Source of the DNA: Dipylidium caninum
Taxonomy: Eukaryota > Platyhelminthes > Cestoda > Cyclophyllidea > Dipylidiidae
Direction of reading: 5' to 3'
Assembly (NCBI GenBank): GCA_017562135.1
Contig: QEYB01001053.1
Span: 868,001 to 932,000, forward strand
Length of the DNA: 64,000 nt
The notes under the pieces were generated by a model. It saw only the letters and a program-made list of their open reading frames with translations. It was not told the origin of the DNA and ran no database searches. The translations under genes and the position numbers were made by a program. Shown here piece after piece: positions 16,519 to 28,870 of this stretch (positions are counted from its first letter, which is position 1; every line of letters begins with the position of its first letter).

Positions 16519-18794
16519 AATTTCAGACCGAGGCTGACTGGTAGAGACGGGAAGGAAGAGATCAGCCGACCGTCTAATTCTTCCGAGTATCTGCTGAGAT
16601 TTGCTTTGCGATTGAAAAAAAGGAGTTTTCTTTTCTGTTTGTTGGAAGGATTAGCTGTTATGCGAACTTACAAGCAAATCTTTTGGGTTTTGAGCGAAAA
16701 AAACCCCGACAGCTAGAAATTGGAGGGGTACAACTGAATTTTGCACAACCCGTCGCCATGGGTCATCCCTCCAGGCTGGCGGAGAAGCCGATTGTAATCA
16801 GTGCTGGGGCGGTGTGGCCAAATTGGCAAATTAACTGCTGGTAGAGGGAGAATTCAATCTTATAACACGAGTAAGTGGGAAGCATCCAAAGGTGGCAAAA
16901 AGATGTTTTGAAATGAAACCGGTAGACTCACAAAGGCTCAAATTTTCAGCTAGAAGTGCGATATCATGAATGACGCCCTCATCCTGCTGTTTTTTCTGCT
17001 AAACTTCGGCAATTTTAATGTGGCTACATTTACCATTTAGCCAACATTTCCCTCAACTTTGCCGTCAAAATTGGGGTTTTCGAGACTGAAACATCACTAC
17101 CGCAGTTATGTTTGAGAATAAAAAGTCCTGCCAAAGGGCACCTTCGAATTTAACTTCTGGCAATCTGGCTGGCGGTGAGAGGGGCTTTACTTAATGTCAT
17201 CGCAACAAAGTGTCACTCTCGTCCTCTGTTCCCATTCATAGTTGATACCGGCGGTTTTGTGCACATCTTGTCAAATCGTATGTCTAAACTTAGCCTCTCG
17301 TCTAAACTCCCACTAGACATGAAGCTAACAGCAGTGGTGACAAAAACTTATTTAATGGAAACCTTCCAAGGTAGTTTCGACACTCCCTCATGAAACTATC
17401 CAACTGGCTTGCTCCTGTACACTCAGAAGGCGACTGGCACACATGGATACATTTATTTGCCATCTCCTCCTCTACCGAAGCAGTTATCCAGTTTACTTGG
17501 AGACAATGCTCTGAGGAATTGTTCATGGTCGAAATCAGCCTTTATTCATTCCTGTGTGGCATAGTCGTCACTGTTCCCCCGATTTTTGGGATTCACCTGC
17601 CTACAACACTCGGAAAAGGTAGTAGGGCGCAAATAGGGAGCAACTTACAGACAATATCCAAGTTGTATAAGAAATTAGCAAGCAAAAATGGCACTATGGT
17701 AAAGTCATAAGCAATCAAAATTCATGCAACCTGTATGACACCACAGACACAAGCGGCGCATGTAAGGCGTACGTCCCAGTAATTTTTTTTTAAAAAACGG
17801 CAGCAAGACGTCTTTTGAAAAGGCACTTCGGCTGAGAAAATTTCCGTTAAGAACATTTAATCAGAATACCCTTCAAATGGTTCAAATGACACCAGCGACG
17901 TGTTCGTGTTTGCGGAACGAAGTCGGCTTCCATGTTTGATCAGAACAACATCATGCTGAGGGACTGAAGCGTTGAGCATCATGAGTCACATGTACATAAA
18001 TCGCTGCCCTCTTTCTCATCATAAAAAAATAGTTGATTTTGATACACTAAACTGAACACAGAAGGACACATTCTAGCGTCGAATTGAGCAAAAAGCCTCA
18101 GCTTTCAGAATGGCCTTCATTGCATCACATACTGCCAACCGATGTGACAATTTTAAAAATAAAAATATTAAAGTAGTACCGACCTTATACCGGTGAGACA
18201 GCATGGAATCTTCAAAATGGGACTTTCGACCTCGCAAAGACGTTTTTCGATAACAAAGACGCCTTTTAGCGTTGGCTACACTTATCATCAGCGAAGGATC
18301 ATTCGAAGAGTCAAACTTATGTATGTACCGTCAGGAAAAGGATTGCATTGTCCGGCACTCAGGCTCATTAACTTCAACGCCTCTCTGAGACCACACCAAA
18401 CACATTTTCGCAAGAATTCAAGTTCATTAAAAAAAGCACTTGTAATAAAAACCATACAAAAGAGGAATATTGTGAACAAAGAGATATGGATACCGGAACA
18501 AACAGGAATACAAGACGCCAAGAACGAAAGCAATTGTTTGATAAAAATAATACAAAGATGTTCTCCAGCCAGTACTCCGAATAAAATGATTGCGGTTGTT
18601 CGTGTCTCATGATAACCACTTCGCAAGACCATATTTCTACATCAAATATAACATACAACCAAATCCATACTAGTGTACACCGAAGGAAGTTCTAACGTAC
18701 ACAGCACACAAGGAATTGTCACATTCTGCTCCTCCCCTAAAACAAATCAATTATAAGAGGTCATATTCCCTTACCAAGGGAGACCCCACCGCTA
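16519..18794. other. Intergenic region with one weak retrotransposon remnant
   Basis: Apart from a possible retropepsin fragment at 17175-17393, the open frames at 17390-17710 (+), 18193-18612 (+) and 18288-18632 (-) resemble no known family. The region covers the 3' sides of two convergent genes. Confidence 0.4.
17175..17393 (+). mobile_element. Possible Gypsy-type retrotransposon protease remnant
   Basis: The open frame contains PLFPFIVDTGGFVHIL, resembling the retropepsin active-site pattern (hydrophobic-hydrophobic-DTG-A-x-hydrophobic-S/xIL). It is followed about 20 residues later by LTAVVTKTYLMETF, like the LxAxNGTxIxTYG strand that follows in Gypsy pol proteins. No reverse transcriptase, integrase or LTRs could be identified nearby. 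The resemblance rests on short motifs, so this may be chance. Confidence 0.35.
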
Positions 18795-19713
18795 TCACTG
18801 ATTGACATCAACTTTCCGCACCAACGCGCACCAATTCCCCTTTTCGTATACACATTCAACCAGTTCAAGGCAGGGTACCTCAGCAACAAGATTTTCTAAT
18901 TCACCCTTTTCAAATACATGATAGTAACGTAGCACATCGTTCTTCTTTCTTAACTCGCCTATAAGAAAATCCATATTTCACCTCAAGCCTTTTCATTCAC
19001 ATGCAGCCACTATTTAAACATTTCCCACCTTTCTTCGTTGCATTCCAAGGCAAGAGAACATCCGCAGCGACAAATGGAGCACGCGGCTTTTGTATCGCCA
19101 TTACAACCTCCCCAGGAACCACAGTAGTCATTGTGACATCACTTTGAGTATCAGCATTTCCACCACTCTCAATGTACACTGTTGACTTCCCATCCCAGCG
19201 CTGATCTCTGGCCCAAACTTGAATCAACCCTAGACCCCCGATTTTCAACAATGACGCCATTGAACGAAGACCATCAAGGCGGCGACCTGGCGTTGCTAAG
19301 TGGTGCAGAACGGCCACGCAGATGAAGAAGTCCAACAGACCGGGGCGATAGGGAAGAGACAATATATTCGCTGCTGTGGCGTCGAAACCACGGTTCCTCA
19401 CAAGATTTAGTAATCGCAAACTGGGATCGGAAGCAAGAATAGGCGAAATTTGAAGTTTTTCGCGGTTTACAGAAACAAGGTATTTCCCGTTGCCACAACC
19501 GATGTCCGCGCCCCAGGAGCCCGGCGGAAGGGATCTTAAAAACCGCATAACGCCAGGCCAGGGAGCATATCGAGAGTCGCTGAACGACTCTGCAATTTCG
19601 TCGTATACCTACATTTAGATGGATATGTATTTAGCGCCAGTTGAGATGTAGCAGTGTGAGACTAAGCGACGAACCTCGTGCACATACTGACGCTCGAGAG
19701 CACGCGCATCCAT
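18795..19713 (-). CDS. TRM9: TRM9/ALKBH8-type tRNA wobble-uridine methyltransferase
   Basis: SAM-dependent enzyme of the family that methylates carboxymethyl-uridine at tRNA position 34. Three exons (19675-19713, 19029-19608, 18795-18958) sum to 783 nt and 260 residues with matching phases. Order of motifs: N-terminal EYVHxVY-type start (ERQYVHEVYDEIAESFS), RYAPWPGVMRFLRSLPPGS, motif I GADIGCGNGKYL, VLHHLATPGRRLDGLRSM, GGLGLIQVWARDQ, and the typical C-terminal RYYHVFEKGELE plus EKGNWCALVRK. These last two blocks are characteristic of Trm9/ALKBH8/TRMT9B. There are no RRM or AlkB dioxygenase domains, so it corresponds to a stand-alone Trm9 or TRMT9B rather than full ALKBH8. It appears intact. 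Activity would normally require a TRM112-type partner (family knowledge). Confidence 0.9.
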
Positions 19714-20746
19714 ATAGTCCAGAATGATGTCCAAGTGAGTGTCACTGTTTCAGAACTCTATGAGGATACAAGCATGAACTTAATAATCGTTAGGTTGACG
19801 TACTTCGTCAAATCTGACACAATTATTCAGTCACAAATTGGATAGTGGGCAACCACGAACCATGTTACCGACATTTACCACAGTATTATACAATGAATTA
19901 AATAAACAAAGGCATCAAGAATCCAATACTGCCCAAATAAAGCACATAATTGAACAGGTTTGATAAAGGAATGTGGCGAGGTAACGAACGGCGAGTCACT
20001 GCAAGCGACGTCAAAAGGGGCGCCTGGCCACAAAGAATAATATAAATTATACGCTTTCAGAAAATTCAATATGAACTGAATAAACACATCCTCTTTCCCA
20101 GATTTATGTGACCGCGTCCTATTGATAGTGCAGAACACATCTTTTTGGATCAAGTACCATTTTTAGCGCAGGGAACTTATAACCAAAAACTGATTCAGAA
20201 TATCCTCGCCATTAATAATAATGTTCACAGTTATTTCTATGGACAAACCGGACTTTTTGATTTGAGCCCAACTTAGAATTAGTACCTTCCCCACATTTTT
20301 GCCCGATAGCACATTAAGAAAAGGGAGCAACCCCCAAAGCGTCGTAAAAACCGCACCAGGCCTGCACCTTAAACACCCGGCCAGAAAAGCAGCTGGTATA
20401 CCGCGACCCCCAGTGCCTTGATACCCCGCGCACAGCAAATTCTACGCCCCACCAGCCCAACAACGTGTAGAACCTGAGAAACCCCCCAAGCGAAACACAA
20501 CCCACCAGCCAACAAGACACCCACTCAACCACGATAAAAAAATAGAGACAAGATTTGAGGATCACGGATTGCTCAATGACATTCAGGTGGGAATACAGGG
20601 TAATAAACACAAAGTCCTTGCCTTGGAATCAACCGGGTTTGGTTAAATCGTCGCAAAATGTCCTACCATAAGCCAAGCAGCGCATCGAAACGCATTTGCA
20701 TATGTCCACCCCAAGAATCAAGAAAAATGAAAGACCACTAAATTTG
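19714..20746. other. Intergenic, no recognised gene
   Basis: Holds the promoter side of the TRM9-like gene and the 3' side of RIDA. Minus-strand open frames at 20163-20438 and 20314-20610 overlap a C-rich patch (20340-20520) and resemble no known protein. Confidence 0.4.
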
Positions 20747-21239
20747 TTAACAGTCGAGGACAGCGATAGCCTCGATCTCCACCAATGCATTCTAGACGCT
20801 CAATGGACAAGTAAGCAATAGTTACCTTGGGTAGACCCTTCACCGCATAACAAGCCCTCGCAGGGAAAGGTTCTGTGAAATCTAACAGCTGTTATAAAAA
20901 AATGCCAAATTACATTTCGCATATACTTTGTTCACAGTGGCGAAGTCATCCATATTTGTTAACAAAACTGTGGTCTTCACTATATCTTTCATTTGGCCAC
21001 CACTCTCCTTAACGATGCTCGAGAGGTTCTTTAAAGCTTGCTCGGTCTGCTCCTCCACGGATGGGCCGACCAGTTCTGATTTGCACGGATCCATGCCGAT
21101 TTGGCCAGAAATATACACCGTCCTGTTAGCAGCAATAGCTTGGCTACCTATTTGCCACAAAAATTATAATGGCAAACCTGTAAGGCCCAATCGCCTTTGG
21201 AGCCATACAAGATGAGATAACAGCTCGCACCGACCTCAT
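20747..21239 (-). CDS. RIDA: RidA/UK114 2-iminobutanoate/2-iminopropanoate deaminase
   Basis: Small trimeric enzyme that hydrolyses reactive enamine/imine intermediates of amino-acid metabolism. Four exons (21178-21239, 20914-21143, 20881-20826, 20791-20747) join into 393 nt, 130 residues, all phases consistent. Joined motifs: KAIGPYSQA across the first junction, TVYISGQIGMDP, EQALKNLSSIVKESGG, VVKTTVLL-type strand (IVKTTVLLTNMDDFATV), FPARACYAV with the conserved catalytic-pocket Arg, and ALVEIEAIAV. The family's usual length is ~137. The ATG at 21239 gives the canonical start; an in-frame ATG at 21332 would add 31 residues, perhaps a targeting leader. The gene is head-to-head with PAAF1. 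Intact. Confidence 0.94.
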
Positions 21240-21332
21240 CGGAACCTCGTCACTTCCACGAGTGCAAACAACGGGCAGCTCAGGTAAACAAGCACTGCGG
21301 CGATTTACAGTCTTTTCTGGCATAACACTCAC

Positions 21333-21923
21333 AAGACTTATTTATTGTGTTGAATTAATTTGAAAATGTTTGTACAGCGCTAGAGGGTGCCGCAAATGCG
21401 TGATGCTTAATAATCGAAATAAAGCATTCTCTATAACTCTCTTTAATCATTGGCGCTCCGAGTCAACGTTGTGTTTTTGCCTTTAAAATGAAATCAGCAG
21501 AATTCCACGAGGACAATCCCCTAGCTTGCTGACGGGACCTACGACGCAATGGCCGCATACGAAATCTCTAAAGTCTTACGGCACCACCATGTCTTAGTGG
21601 GAAACCTTCATTATGAATAATGTCTAGATGTTAAGACTCTACTCGCTTAAATATCCTCACCCATTGATTGATGTCATTTGCCCTGTGACCAACAACTTTC
21701 GATTGTATTTTAATGAATTAACGACGCTTTTGTTTATGAAATTGGAGAGCCTCTGTGACCTTATCCTCGACTCCGGATAACCTGAATGTAGCAGCTGGAG
21801 GTGCCCCGTGTTTCCGTCTATAGTGAGTCCTGAAAACATTGTCTTCTATGCCATTTTGGCCGCGCACACATAACTTAAGTACCTTTGATCTTTACCGAAT
21901 CGCTAAGTATTAAACCATTTCAG
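21333..21923. promoter_or_regulatory. Shared divergent promoter region RIDA/PAAF1
   Basis: The starts of RIDA (21239 or 21332, -) and PAAF1 (21924, +) face away from each other with about 590-685 nt between. Nothing else coding is visible, so both promoters probably lie here. No specific motif can be claimed. Confidence 0.4.
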
Positions 21924-24900
21924 ATGTCTAGACAAGGGATACGAATCCAACCGGATTGGGACAAGGCTATACTGTAAGTCTCTTATTACCATGCTTCATT
22001 TTTGACATAAGACTTTTGGTCTATACCTTGTCACGTACTTTAAACTTGCCGTCTTCTCACCCTTAGGGAAAATGATAAGAGTTTTTGGTTCCATCTTTAT
22101 GATCATGACAAGACGCAGTATCAAAAAGTAGAAATCAATACAGGGTCGCTCACTCCCGATGTTTCGAGCGTGGACTGCTGTGTCACAACATCGGTGAGAA
22201 TGTTCTTACTCTGGAAACTAAAAGTTTATCCAGAAAACCATCTGTTTCAAAGACAGTGATCGCCTCCTTCAAAGCACATTTCAATGTCCAGATTTCCGGT
22301 TTGCGTCCGTTCATAAACAGCCTCGAGAGGTTTTAATTGACATTTATGTCTTGTTATTTTCCTTGGCGTTTGTGTATATGCGTTCTCTTTCCCAGCCCTC
22401 TCTTCATTTGAATTCATTTGACGTCAATACGAGAGGAGAATTGGCGGTTTCAGCCTCTAGTGATGGAAATGTTTTCTTGTGGGAAACGAAAACATCAGAA
22501 ATTAGGGTAACTGATTATTTCTTTTTTTATAAATCGCACTACACTGAGCCTAGCCATGCAGACTGACCTTTAACCGAATTTCATTGTATCATTTTGGTCA
22601 TGTAGCATGGGTTTCATCGGTTCTGAGCAAGCGACAAGTTAGAGGCTGACATTTTTGTTCAAATAGAAAAGTGTTATATCCTGGTCTCCTTAAACTCAAT
22701 CAATTGCTTTAAAATCTTCATTTCTTGATTTTTGTAATTTGCTTAACATACTACAGGAAGCCTTCACTAATTGCATTTATTTCATTGGCCTTTCTTAAAT
22801 GGAAATCATTGTTACTTTCATGAAATCTCTATTGCGGCTGCTATTTATGGTCATGGTCGCGTATAATTTTAATACATGGTAAAAAAATGGTTTACGGTAT
22901 TGCTTAATCGATTCGAATACTGAGAAAGATTGGAGACCACTGAAAGGCATTTGCGAAATATAGTGGTAAGCTAAAAGTCGTTGCAAATGCAATGACTTCT
23001 ATAAAAATAACAATAAAAGTCCACCCGTATAAATCAGAACGTGATGAAAAATCAAAAATTTTCCAAGACTAGGTATTTCTCCCCTTCCTCTGGAGGCTTA
23101 GGTTCGTGGAACACTCGAGCAATGAAAAAAAAAGATTCTTTTCGGATCACACTCTGTTGACTGACTTAAGAGCCCCGGGAGCCATTTTAAGCAGTCCTTC
23201 TTTCGTCTCTGAAAGCGCAAATTCGTGGGACACGCAAGCGAGGTCTACTGCTGTCGTTTCTTCCCATCCGGTCTAGTCGTCTTGACTGCAGCCGGGGATA
23301 TGCAGTTGCGCGTTTGGAGTGCCGTTACCGGGTCTTGCGCTGCAATCCTCCGGGCCGGTCTAGGCGGTGCAGACAACGGTTCGTCATCATCTTTAGAACC
23401 CGGCGGCCACAGAGCTGGTGTATTGGACGTAGACTTTATTGACCGTGGAAGAAATGTTGTCTCCGTTGATCGTGGTGGGTGGCTGCGTCTATGGGATATT
23501 TCTACTCAAGTGAGCAGAACTTGCGTAAATGAATTTAACTTCGTAACAGGTTTATAATCAGCGCATTTATCGTTAATGAACATGTTACCATTACTTTTAT
23601 GAGAAATTGGTACGGAAGGGAGATATTCTGTCTTCCCATCCTAACGTATACATACACGTAGATAATAGCAGGACACCTCGGAGTTTTTACTTCTATCACT
23701 ATGTTCCACTACATTGGATGCTTACGGTTTGTGGTGATTAACATTGTATTTGAGTCAATGAGCAACCATGAAGGTGTATGACGTAGCCACTGTTCTCTGC
23801 CTTGTTACCTGGCGCCCTCACACGTTTTTGCTTCTGTCTGACCGAATATAACTTTATCTGTTGTCCTTGCCAGCATTGTATAACACTGCGAGCAGGTGAG
23901 GTGAGGTGAGGTGAGGTGAGGTGAGGTGAAGTGAGGCGAGACGAGACGAGACGAGACGAGACGAGACGAGGTGAGGTGAGGTAAGAGCAGGTGGCATGCA
24001 GAATCGGTTGGAGAGGGGCAGTGGATCGAATGGCTCGACACTGACTGACTGATAAGTCGACGTTGGGTCCGGCGAACCTGTCTGTGCCTGGGGGGAAAGG
24101 AGGATCACTGGCCAACTGACATGAGCACTCGACGACGGCGGTTGAGGTGGGTGGCGAAGGCAACGGCTGACGGGCAGAGGAGGCGAGGGGGCGTTGGAAA
24201 TGGGACGACGCAGTGTCCCCATGTGGCTGCGGGAAGACGGGCTGTCTTGCCAGACTGCTAGACTGCCGCCTCCTCCACTCCTCTTCTCCACATCGTCGAG
24301 ATGAGTGCTGGCGAGTTGTCTAGAGTGTGCGTGTCGATGACAGGGGAATGGGACTCGGACTGGGATATCATGAGAAGCTGTCAACCGTTGCCGTGGTGGC
24401 TTCAGCATGATTGAGATGGGAGCAGACTGCTGAGACTCGACGTCATGCTGAACGAGCACTCACCGTGTTGTGGGCAGTGGAGCCGATTGCCAATCCGTCA
24501 ACTTTTCACTTCTCCTTCCTCCTTCTCTGTTTGTTTGCTTTCGGTCCATCGCTTTCTTGGTTTTGGGCCTTTACTCAACCTCCGAACTCATTTCTTCGTG
24601 TGCATTTTACTAGAAACTGATTAAAAGGGTAAAATATAACGCATGTAGATGCGAAGAGTGTCCCTACATGCGATTTTGCGCATGTCATTTAGACTTTATA
24701 TTTGAGTATGGTTTTTTAATGCTCGATTCTTTGTTTAAACCTCTGTCATATGTGTGTACCTATCTTAGGTATTCCGGTCCACTTTTTTCCTGGTTGGAAT
24801 GTTTACTCCCGACAACTGAATATTTCCAGGTTTTCTCTTTACTCATTTGAAAGAACACTAAAACAGGTTCGGAAATGTTGAATGTGGTTAAAATGTTTTA

Positions 24901-26456
24901 TTTTGTGAATTTTAAATGTTATTTTCGTGAAACAATCACGTAAAATACACACGGACCATAAAAGCGCTATAAAAATAACCACCCCCTGTACTTTCCAATA
25001 AACAACTTTATTATCCTTTTAGCAAAGTGCGTGCCAAATGTACATTTTTCTATGTTTCTACGTTACTTTTTGAAAAGAGGAGAAGTTTACTTGTTCCTCA
25101 TATCAGTGTAGCAGATTGCAGCGGTTGTTGCATTTGCTTCCGTTTACAGATTGCTATATCGGCGATGTCCGTTGCCCCGAGGTCACCGAGGTCACCAGTT
25201 CACACTAACTGCGCCATGGAGGAGGCGCCAACCTGCTGTGTGGTGAAGCGTCGTGGCCCTGTCGCCTGTACCGCAGCGGATACGCCCATTGAACCCATAG
25301 GAAATTATTGTTGTGAGTATTCTTGCCCTTTCCTAGTGATACTTGCGCTATTACTTTTGCTTAACTATCAAACTTACCCTCTTTTTGTTTCACAGGTCTG
25401 GAGAGTTCTTCTCCTCGCGCCACGGCCGTCGGTGTAACTGACAAACTGGTGGCTGTCGGCTGTGGGACCAACGGTCGTCTTCTGCTCTTCGACATCTCTT
25501 CTGCCGGATCCCGGAAACACGGTCCTGTCCTCCAACTCTCCTTGCCCTGTGCTTCTGGTGCTGTCACTGCCTGTGCTGCCTCCATAGAGGCTGAGGCCTC
25601 GTATGGTGGCATTTTCGATGAATACGGCCTGATTGCCGGCGGTTCGGGTGGGGAGATTGTGTGTTGGGACCTCAGAAATTATCGGTAATTACCGTTTTAT
25701 TTTTCTCTTCCTAGTAGCGAAAATTTATCGAAAGCTTGCGTGCCTCTTTGTTGTAGCACACCACTCATTGCCTATGAAGCCTACCAATACGGCGTTTGTG
25801 CTTTGAAAATGGTCAACTTCCCTAGTCTGTCGTTGGACGTGACCGGACGGGAGAGCCAGTCTGTTCCTGCCTTCGTCGGAGTCTTTTCAGCCTATCGTAT
25901 GTTTCACTTTATCAATTTCATTATTCACTTTCTATTCCTAAACGCTTCACCGTCGTCTAGTTTGTAGGAGTTTCCCTCTCTTAAAAGATTCCGGTGCATA
26001 TATTGTGTATTCTTTGCGTCCTAGACTTTTGGTTTTAACATTTTTTGTGCATTTCTTTCGTCATTTACATAAATTCGCTTCTTCCTTCACGCAGCTTTCA
26101 TTGAAGTTTACTACTTAAACTTCTTAAGTAGCGGCTGTAATGGTATTTCGACTTAATATTAACGCGGAATACGCAATTTTGAAAGTAAAATCTCACGACG
26201 TGGTTTACGGTAACGCACTTCCCAATCCTGATTTCCAGGTGACGGTCGTACGATTCTACGTCGAATGGCCGAAGACGCTAGTGCTGAAGACGTTACCGGT
26301 TACTCCAAATGCCTCGAATTAACCGGTCCAGAAGCGGAGGCGATTTGCGGACTTCGTGTGCCAAATGCCCAAAATCCCTCCGTGTGGATTGGCACCTATA
26401 GTGCGCAATTCTTTGGCTACCGTCGAATCGCTATTGAAAGTCTTTTTACTTTGTGA
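21924..26456 (+). CDS. PAAF1: Proteasomal ATPase-associated factor 1 (WD40 protein)
   Basis: PAAF1/Rpn14 is a WD40 chaperone that binds the 19S ATPases during proteasome assembly. Firm exons: 21924-21973 (start MSRQGIRIQPDWDKAI), 22067-22193 (FWFHLYDHDKTQYQKV), 22396-22506 (VSASSDGNVFLWET, a WD repeat) and 23216-23509. The last is the best match, reading GHASEVYCCRFFPSGLVVLT, LRVWSA, then DRGRNVVSVDRGGWLRLWDI, nearly the family signature. Later exons are less exact: about 25160-25313, 25397-25684 (DKLVAVGCGTNGRLLLFDIS, GLIAGGSGGEIVCWDLRN), about 25750-25900 (YQYGVCALKMVNF) and about 26240-26456. The junction after 23509 is unresolved, and a frame error near 25020-25130 cannot be excluded. The 1.5-kb intron after 23509 carries a copy of the 0.7-kb repeat. 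Confidence 0.85.
23786..24525. repeat. Interspersed ~0.7-kb repeat, copy 1 (PAAF1 intron)
   Basis: Closely matches 31888-32618 in the same orientation. The clear core runs from TATAACACTGCGAG (about 23879) to CTTCTCCTTCCTCC (about 24522); upstream similarity is weaker. Near the left end is a variable block of 5-bp units changing from GTGAG to ACGAG. No transposase or reverse transcriptase motif was found and no terminal repeats were identified, so the class is unknown. The copies differ mainly by one-base indels in homopolymers. Confidence 0.85.
23895..23985. repeat. Pentanucleotide tandem repeat GTGAG/ACGAG
   Basis: About 18 units of 5 bp: roughly seven GTGAG-type units, then ACGAG-type units, then GTGAG again. 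It is longer here than in copy 2 (about 32030-32077), so this block expands and contracts within the repeat family. Confidence 0.9.
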
Positions 26457-27000
26457 GGAAGTTCCAATACACACTTTGCTCAATCTGAAGCACTTTGGGG
26501 GGGGGGGGGTTGTCACTTTCAATCACTTTTGTATAGCGTTGATATCCACCGCAAGGACTACTGTGAGTACGGCGTTAAGTGAACATGTGAATTAGTGCAC
26601 TTTCCCTTGTTTTTTTATTAGCTGAAAGTGCAGAAATCGGGTTTTTTTTGCTTGTGAAAACTAGGGCATTCGCACTCGCCTGAGCCCTCCCCCCAAAGTC
26701 TGTTGCCATTTTTCCTTCTCTTAAGCATTCCACGTCGGCATAAACTGATCACGAGTGGATCCCCTTCACCCTAGAGTTTCAAGGCTCTTCTTCTTTTACG
26801 GCATGCAAAGACTGGAAGTCGAGAACCTCATGTTTGTTAAAGGAGTGCGTAAATGCTCAATTTATTAGGGTATTTGGGCATTTTCTTGGCTGAAGACATT
26901 GTTTGCGGCGTAGGAACTGAGCGTCTACTGCTAAATTCAAGCGCTCTACTGCCAGCGTTATCCATAACGGGGACTTGGAAGAGTTTGGTCTCGAAGTGAT
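26457..27000. other. Convergent intergenic region
   Basis: Lies between the PAAF1 and AAMDC stops. Contains a ten-base G run near 26498 and otherwise AT-rich sequence. No gene recognised. Confidence 0.4.
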
Positions 27001-28870
27001 TTATTTCATTTCGAAGTAATTAGGATAAAAGACATCAATCAGTGAGTCCACGGTGAATCTGCTCCTGCTAATTTCGGCGTAGACAGAACCATGGACACAT
27101 TGATTGTCGACTTCGATGTGTCTAGCAGGTTGTGTGGAAGAGGCCGGCCACAGGGTGTCCGCTTCCGCCAGCTTGTTGTAGGTCTGCACAGCGGATGGCG
27201 TTGGCTTAATGACTACGTTGTAGCCGTCGCGTTCGAGGTCAGTTACGACGAAGTGGGGCACATGGAGCCAGGACATCTTCCCCATGCTGAGAACGATTGT
27301 TTGCGCTCCGGTCCAGTAAAGGGCTGTCACATCTTCCAGAGTTATCCCTCTCCGATGAGTTGTCCCTGTGCAAAAGTACCATCTGTCCGAATGCTGTCGG
27401 TAAACGTGATTCCGTGACGAGGCAATTACACTTCTGCATGCGAAGTTTAATGTTTCCTGACGCTCGCCCTTCACTTGGAAGCATCTACTGAAATCTGTCT
27501 ACATCTAAACGCTGATTTATCAAACCTTTTAGGTTTTTTTGCGTGTGTTAATGAAGTAGCACACGCTTCACGGCAGAGTCTGCCTCGTTACGCTTAGATA
27601 TCGTTAATAATCACATTTTATGATCCAGCCACAACAGTTACAGTCGACATGACCGAAAGCTCGGCTTTTGAGTCGTCAACGAATCGTCCTTTGCGGGCTT
27701 ACTGAGCATAACCGAAATGGGATCACTCCAATTTCCCCTATTCTCTCGCCGAAAATTTCCCATGGCATACAAAACGTGGACACTTGACGATATAACGTCC
27801 AGGAAAGAGACCGATTGCGACTGCCGACCTGATTGTCACCAGACACGACGCCTCCTCTGGAAGCCTCTGGCTTCTGCTCTCTGACAGAAGAACATTCGTC
27901 AGGTTCTGATAATCCGTAATTTCCCACAGCGACTTAACCATGATGAGTTTACTGGTACGCTAAAAAGGCGTAAGAAGTTAAAGTACACGAGGGAAAATTA
28001 ACTGTGGCCCATTCGTGACGCAGAAGTCAGATTAGCAGATTAAAAGATAACGAAAATTCGGCCATTGGGGTGCAGGAGTGGTTAAATTACTGTTTCAGAG
28101 TGATTGATCCTGATGCTCTAACCTAACCAAGGAAAGCCGTAGATGGCAATCAGTTTTGGTGGTAGTCATCCATGATGGAAAGCCGCTTTTCGCCCGCAGG
28201 TGACCGTATTTGTGCGCTGTGGCGTTAACATACTACTCATTCAATGTTCAGTAGGGAGGAGTAGTGTTTCAAAAGATGAGCGTATCTAAGTAGACGCTGC
28301 CAGTCTTCCATCGTCCTATTGGAGTCTTGTGCCTCATGAATCCATCCCGATGATGTGCGTGAATGATCACAGTGTTGCACGGTTGGCGTCGGCTGGACGG
28401 ATGTGTTGAAGTGCAGTCCTAACTAACAAATCTTTAATTCTACTTATTCAGCAAGTATGTTTTTTTAGGAAGATGATGAAGCCTGCATCCCAGAGCTCAT
28501 AAAAATTGGCGTGAAGTTAAAATCCTTTAAATCAGTGGTGCCACGACAATTTCTGTACAAATTGTGTTCTCCATATGGGCAGAAAGTGCTGCTGGCGCAC
28601 CACTGTTATGTCATCACTAGACGAGTGAGTGAAATAAAAATGGAAAAAAAAGATAAACACGGCACTCTTACCGTGCTCCTTCCAGTCCCAAGCCTGACTA
28701 CCACCAGGCCAAAGTTTTGCATCTCTATACTTGATTGTCTCCGAGGCTTTGCGGCATCCCGTCTCCTCGTCGATTTTTTCCACCTCAAGGAGACCCCACC
28801 TCAGTTGGAGGATTCGTGGCGAGGGCAAGAGAAAGTCACTTCGCACTCCTGTAGCCAAAAGTCCAGGCAT
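27001..28870 (-). CDS. AAMDC: Mth938-domain protein (AAMDC-like) with C-terminal extension
   Basis: Small single-domain protein of the AAMDC/Mth938 family, whose biochemical role is unclear. Two exons (28672-28870 and 27001-27365) with a 1306-nt intron join to 564 nt, 187 residues. Exon 1 has KYRDAKLWPGGSQAWDWKEHG, matching the family's K-x-WPGGS-x-WDW signature. The joined frame continues THRRGITLEDVTALYWTGAQTIVLSMGKM and VPHFVVTDLERDGYNVVI, the GxQTLVIGxGMS and VPSSTVEYLKKHGI equivalents. Family members are about 120 residues; here an additional 45-50 residues follow the domain (WPASSTQP... to YPNYFEMK). The ATG at 28870 is the first in-frame start that gives a sensible N-terminus. Splice choice is supported by exact phase and by GT/AG ends. 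Confidence 0.88.

Noticed and set aside
23854..24459. 201-codon minus-strand open frame with LVSSRL/TSPHLTSPH repeats
   Set aside because: Produced by the pentamer tandem block inside the interspersed repeat; the equivalent frame in copy 2 is disrupted differently.
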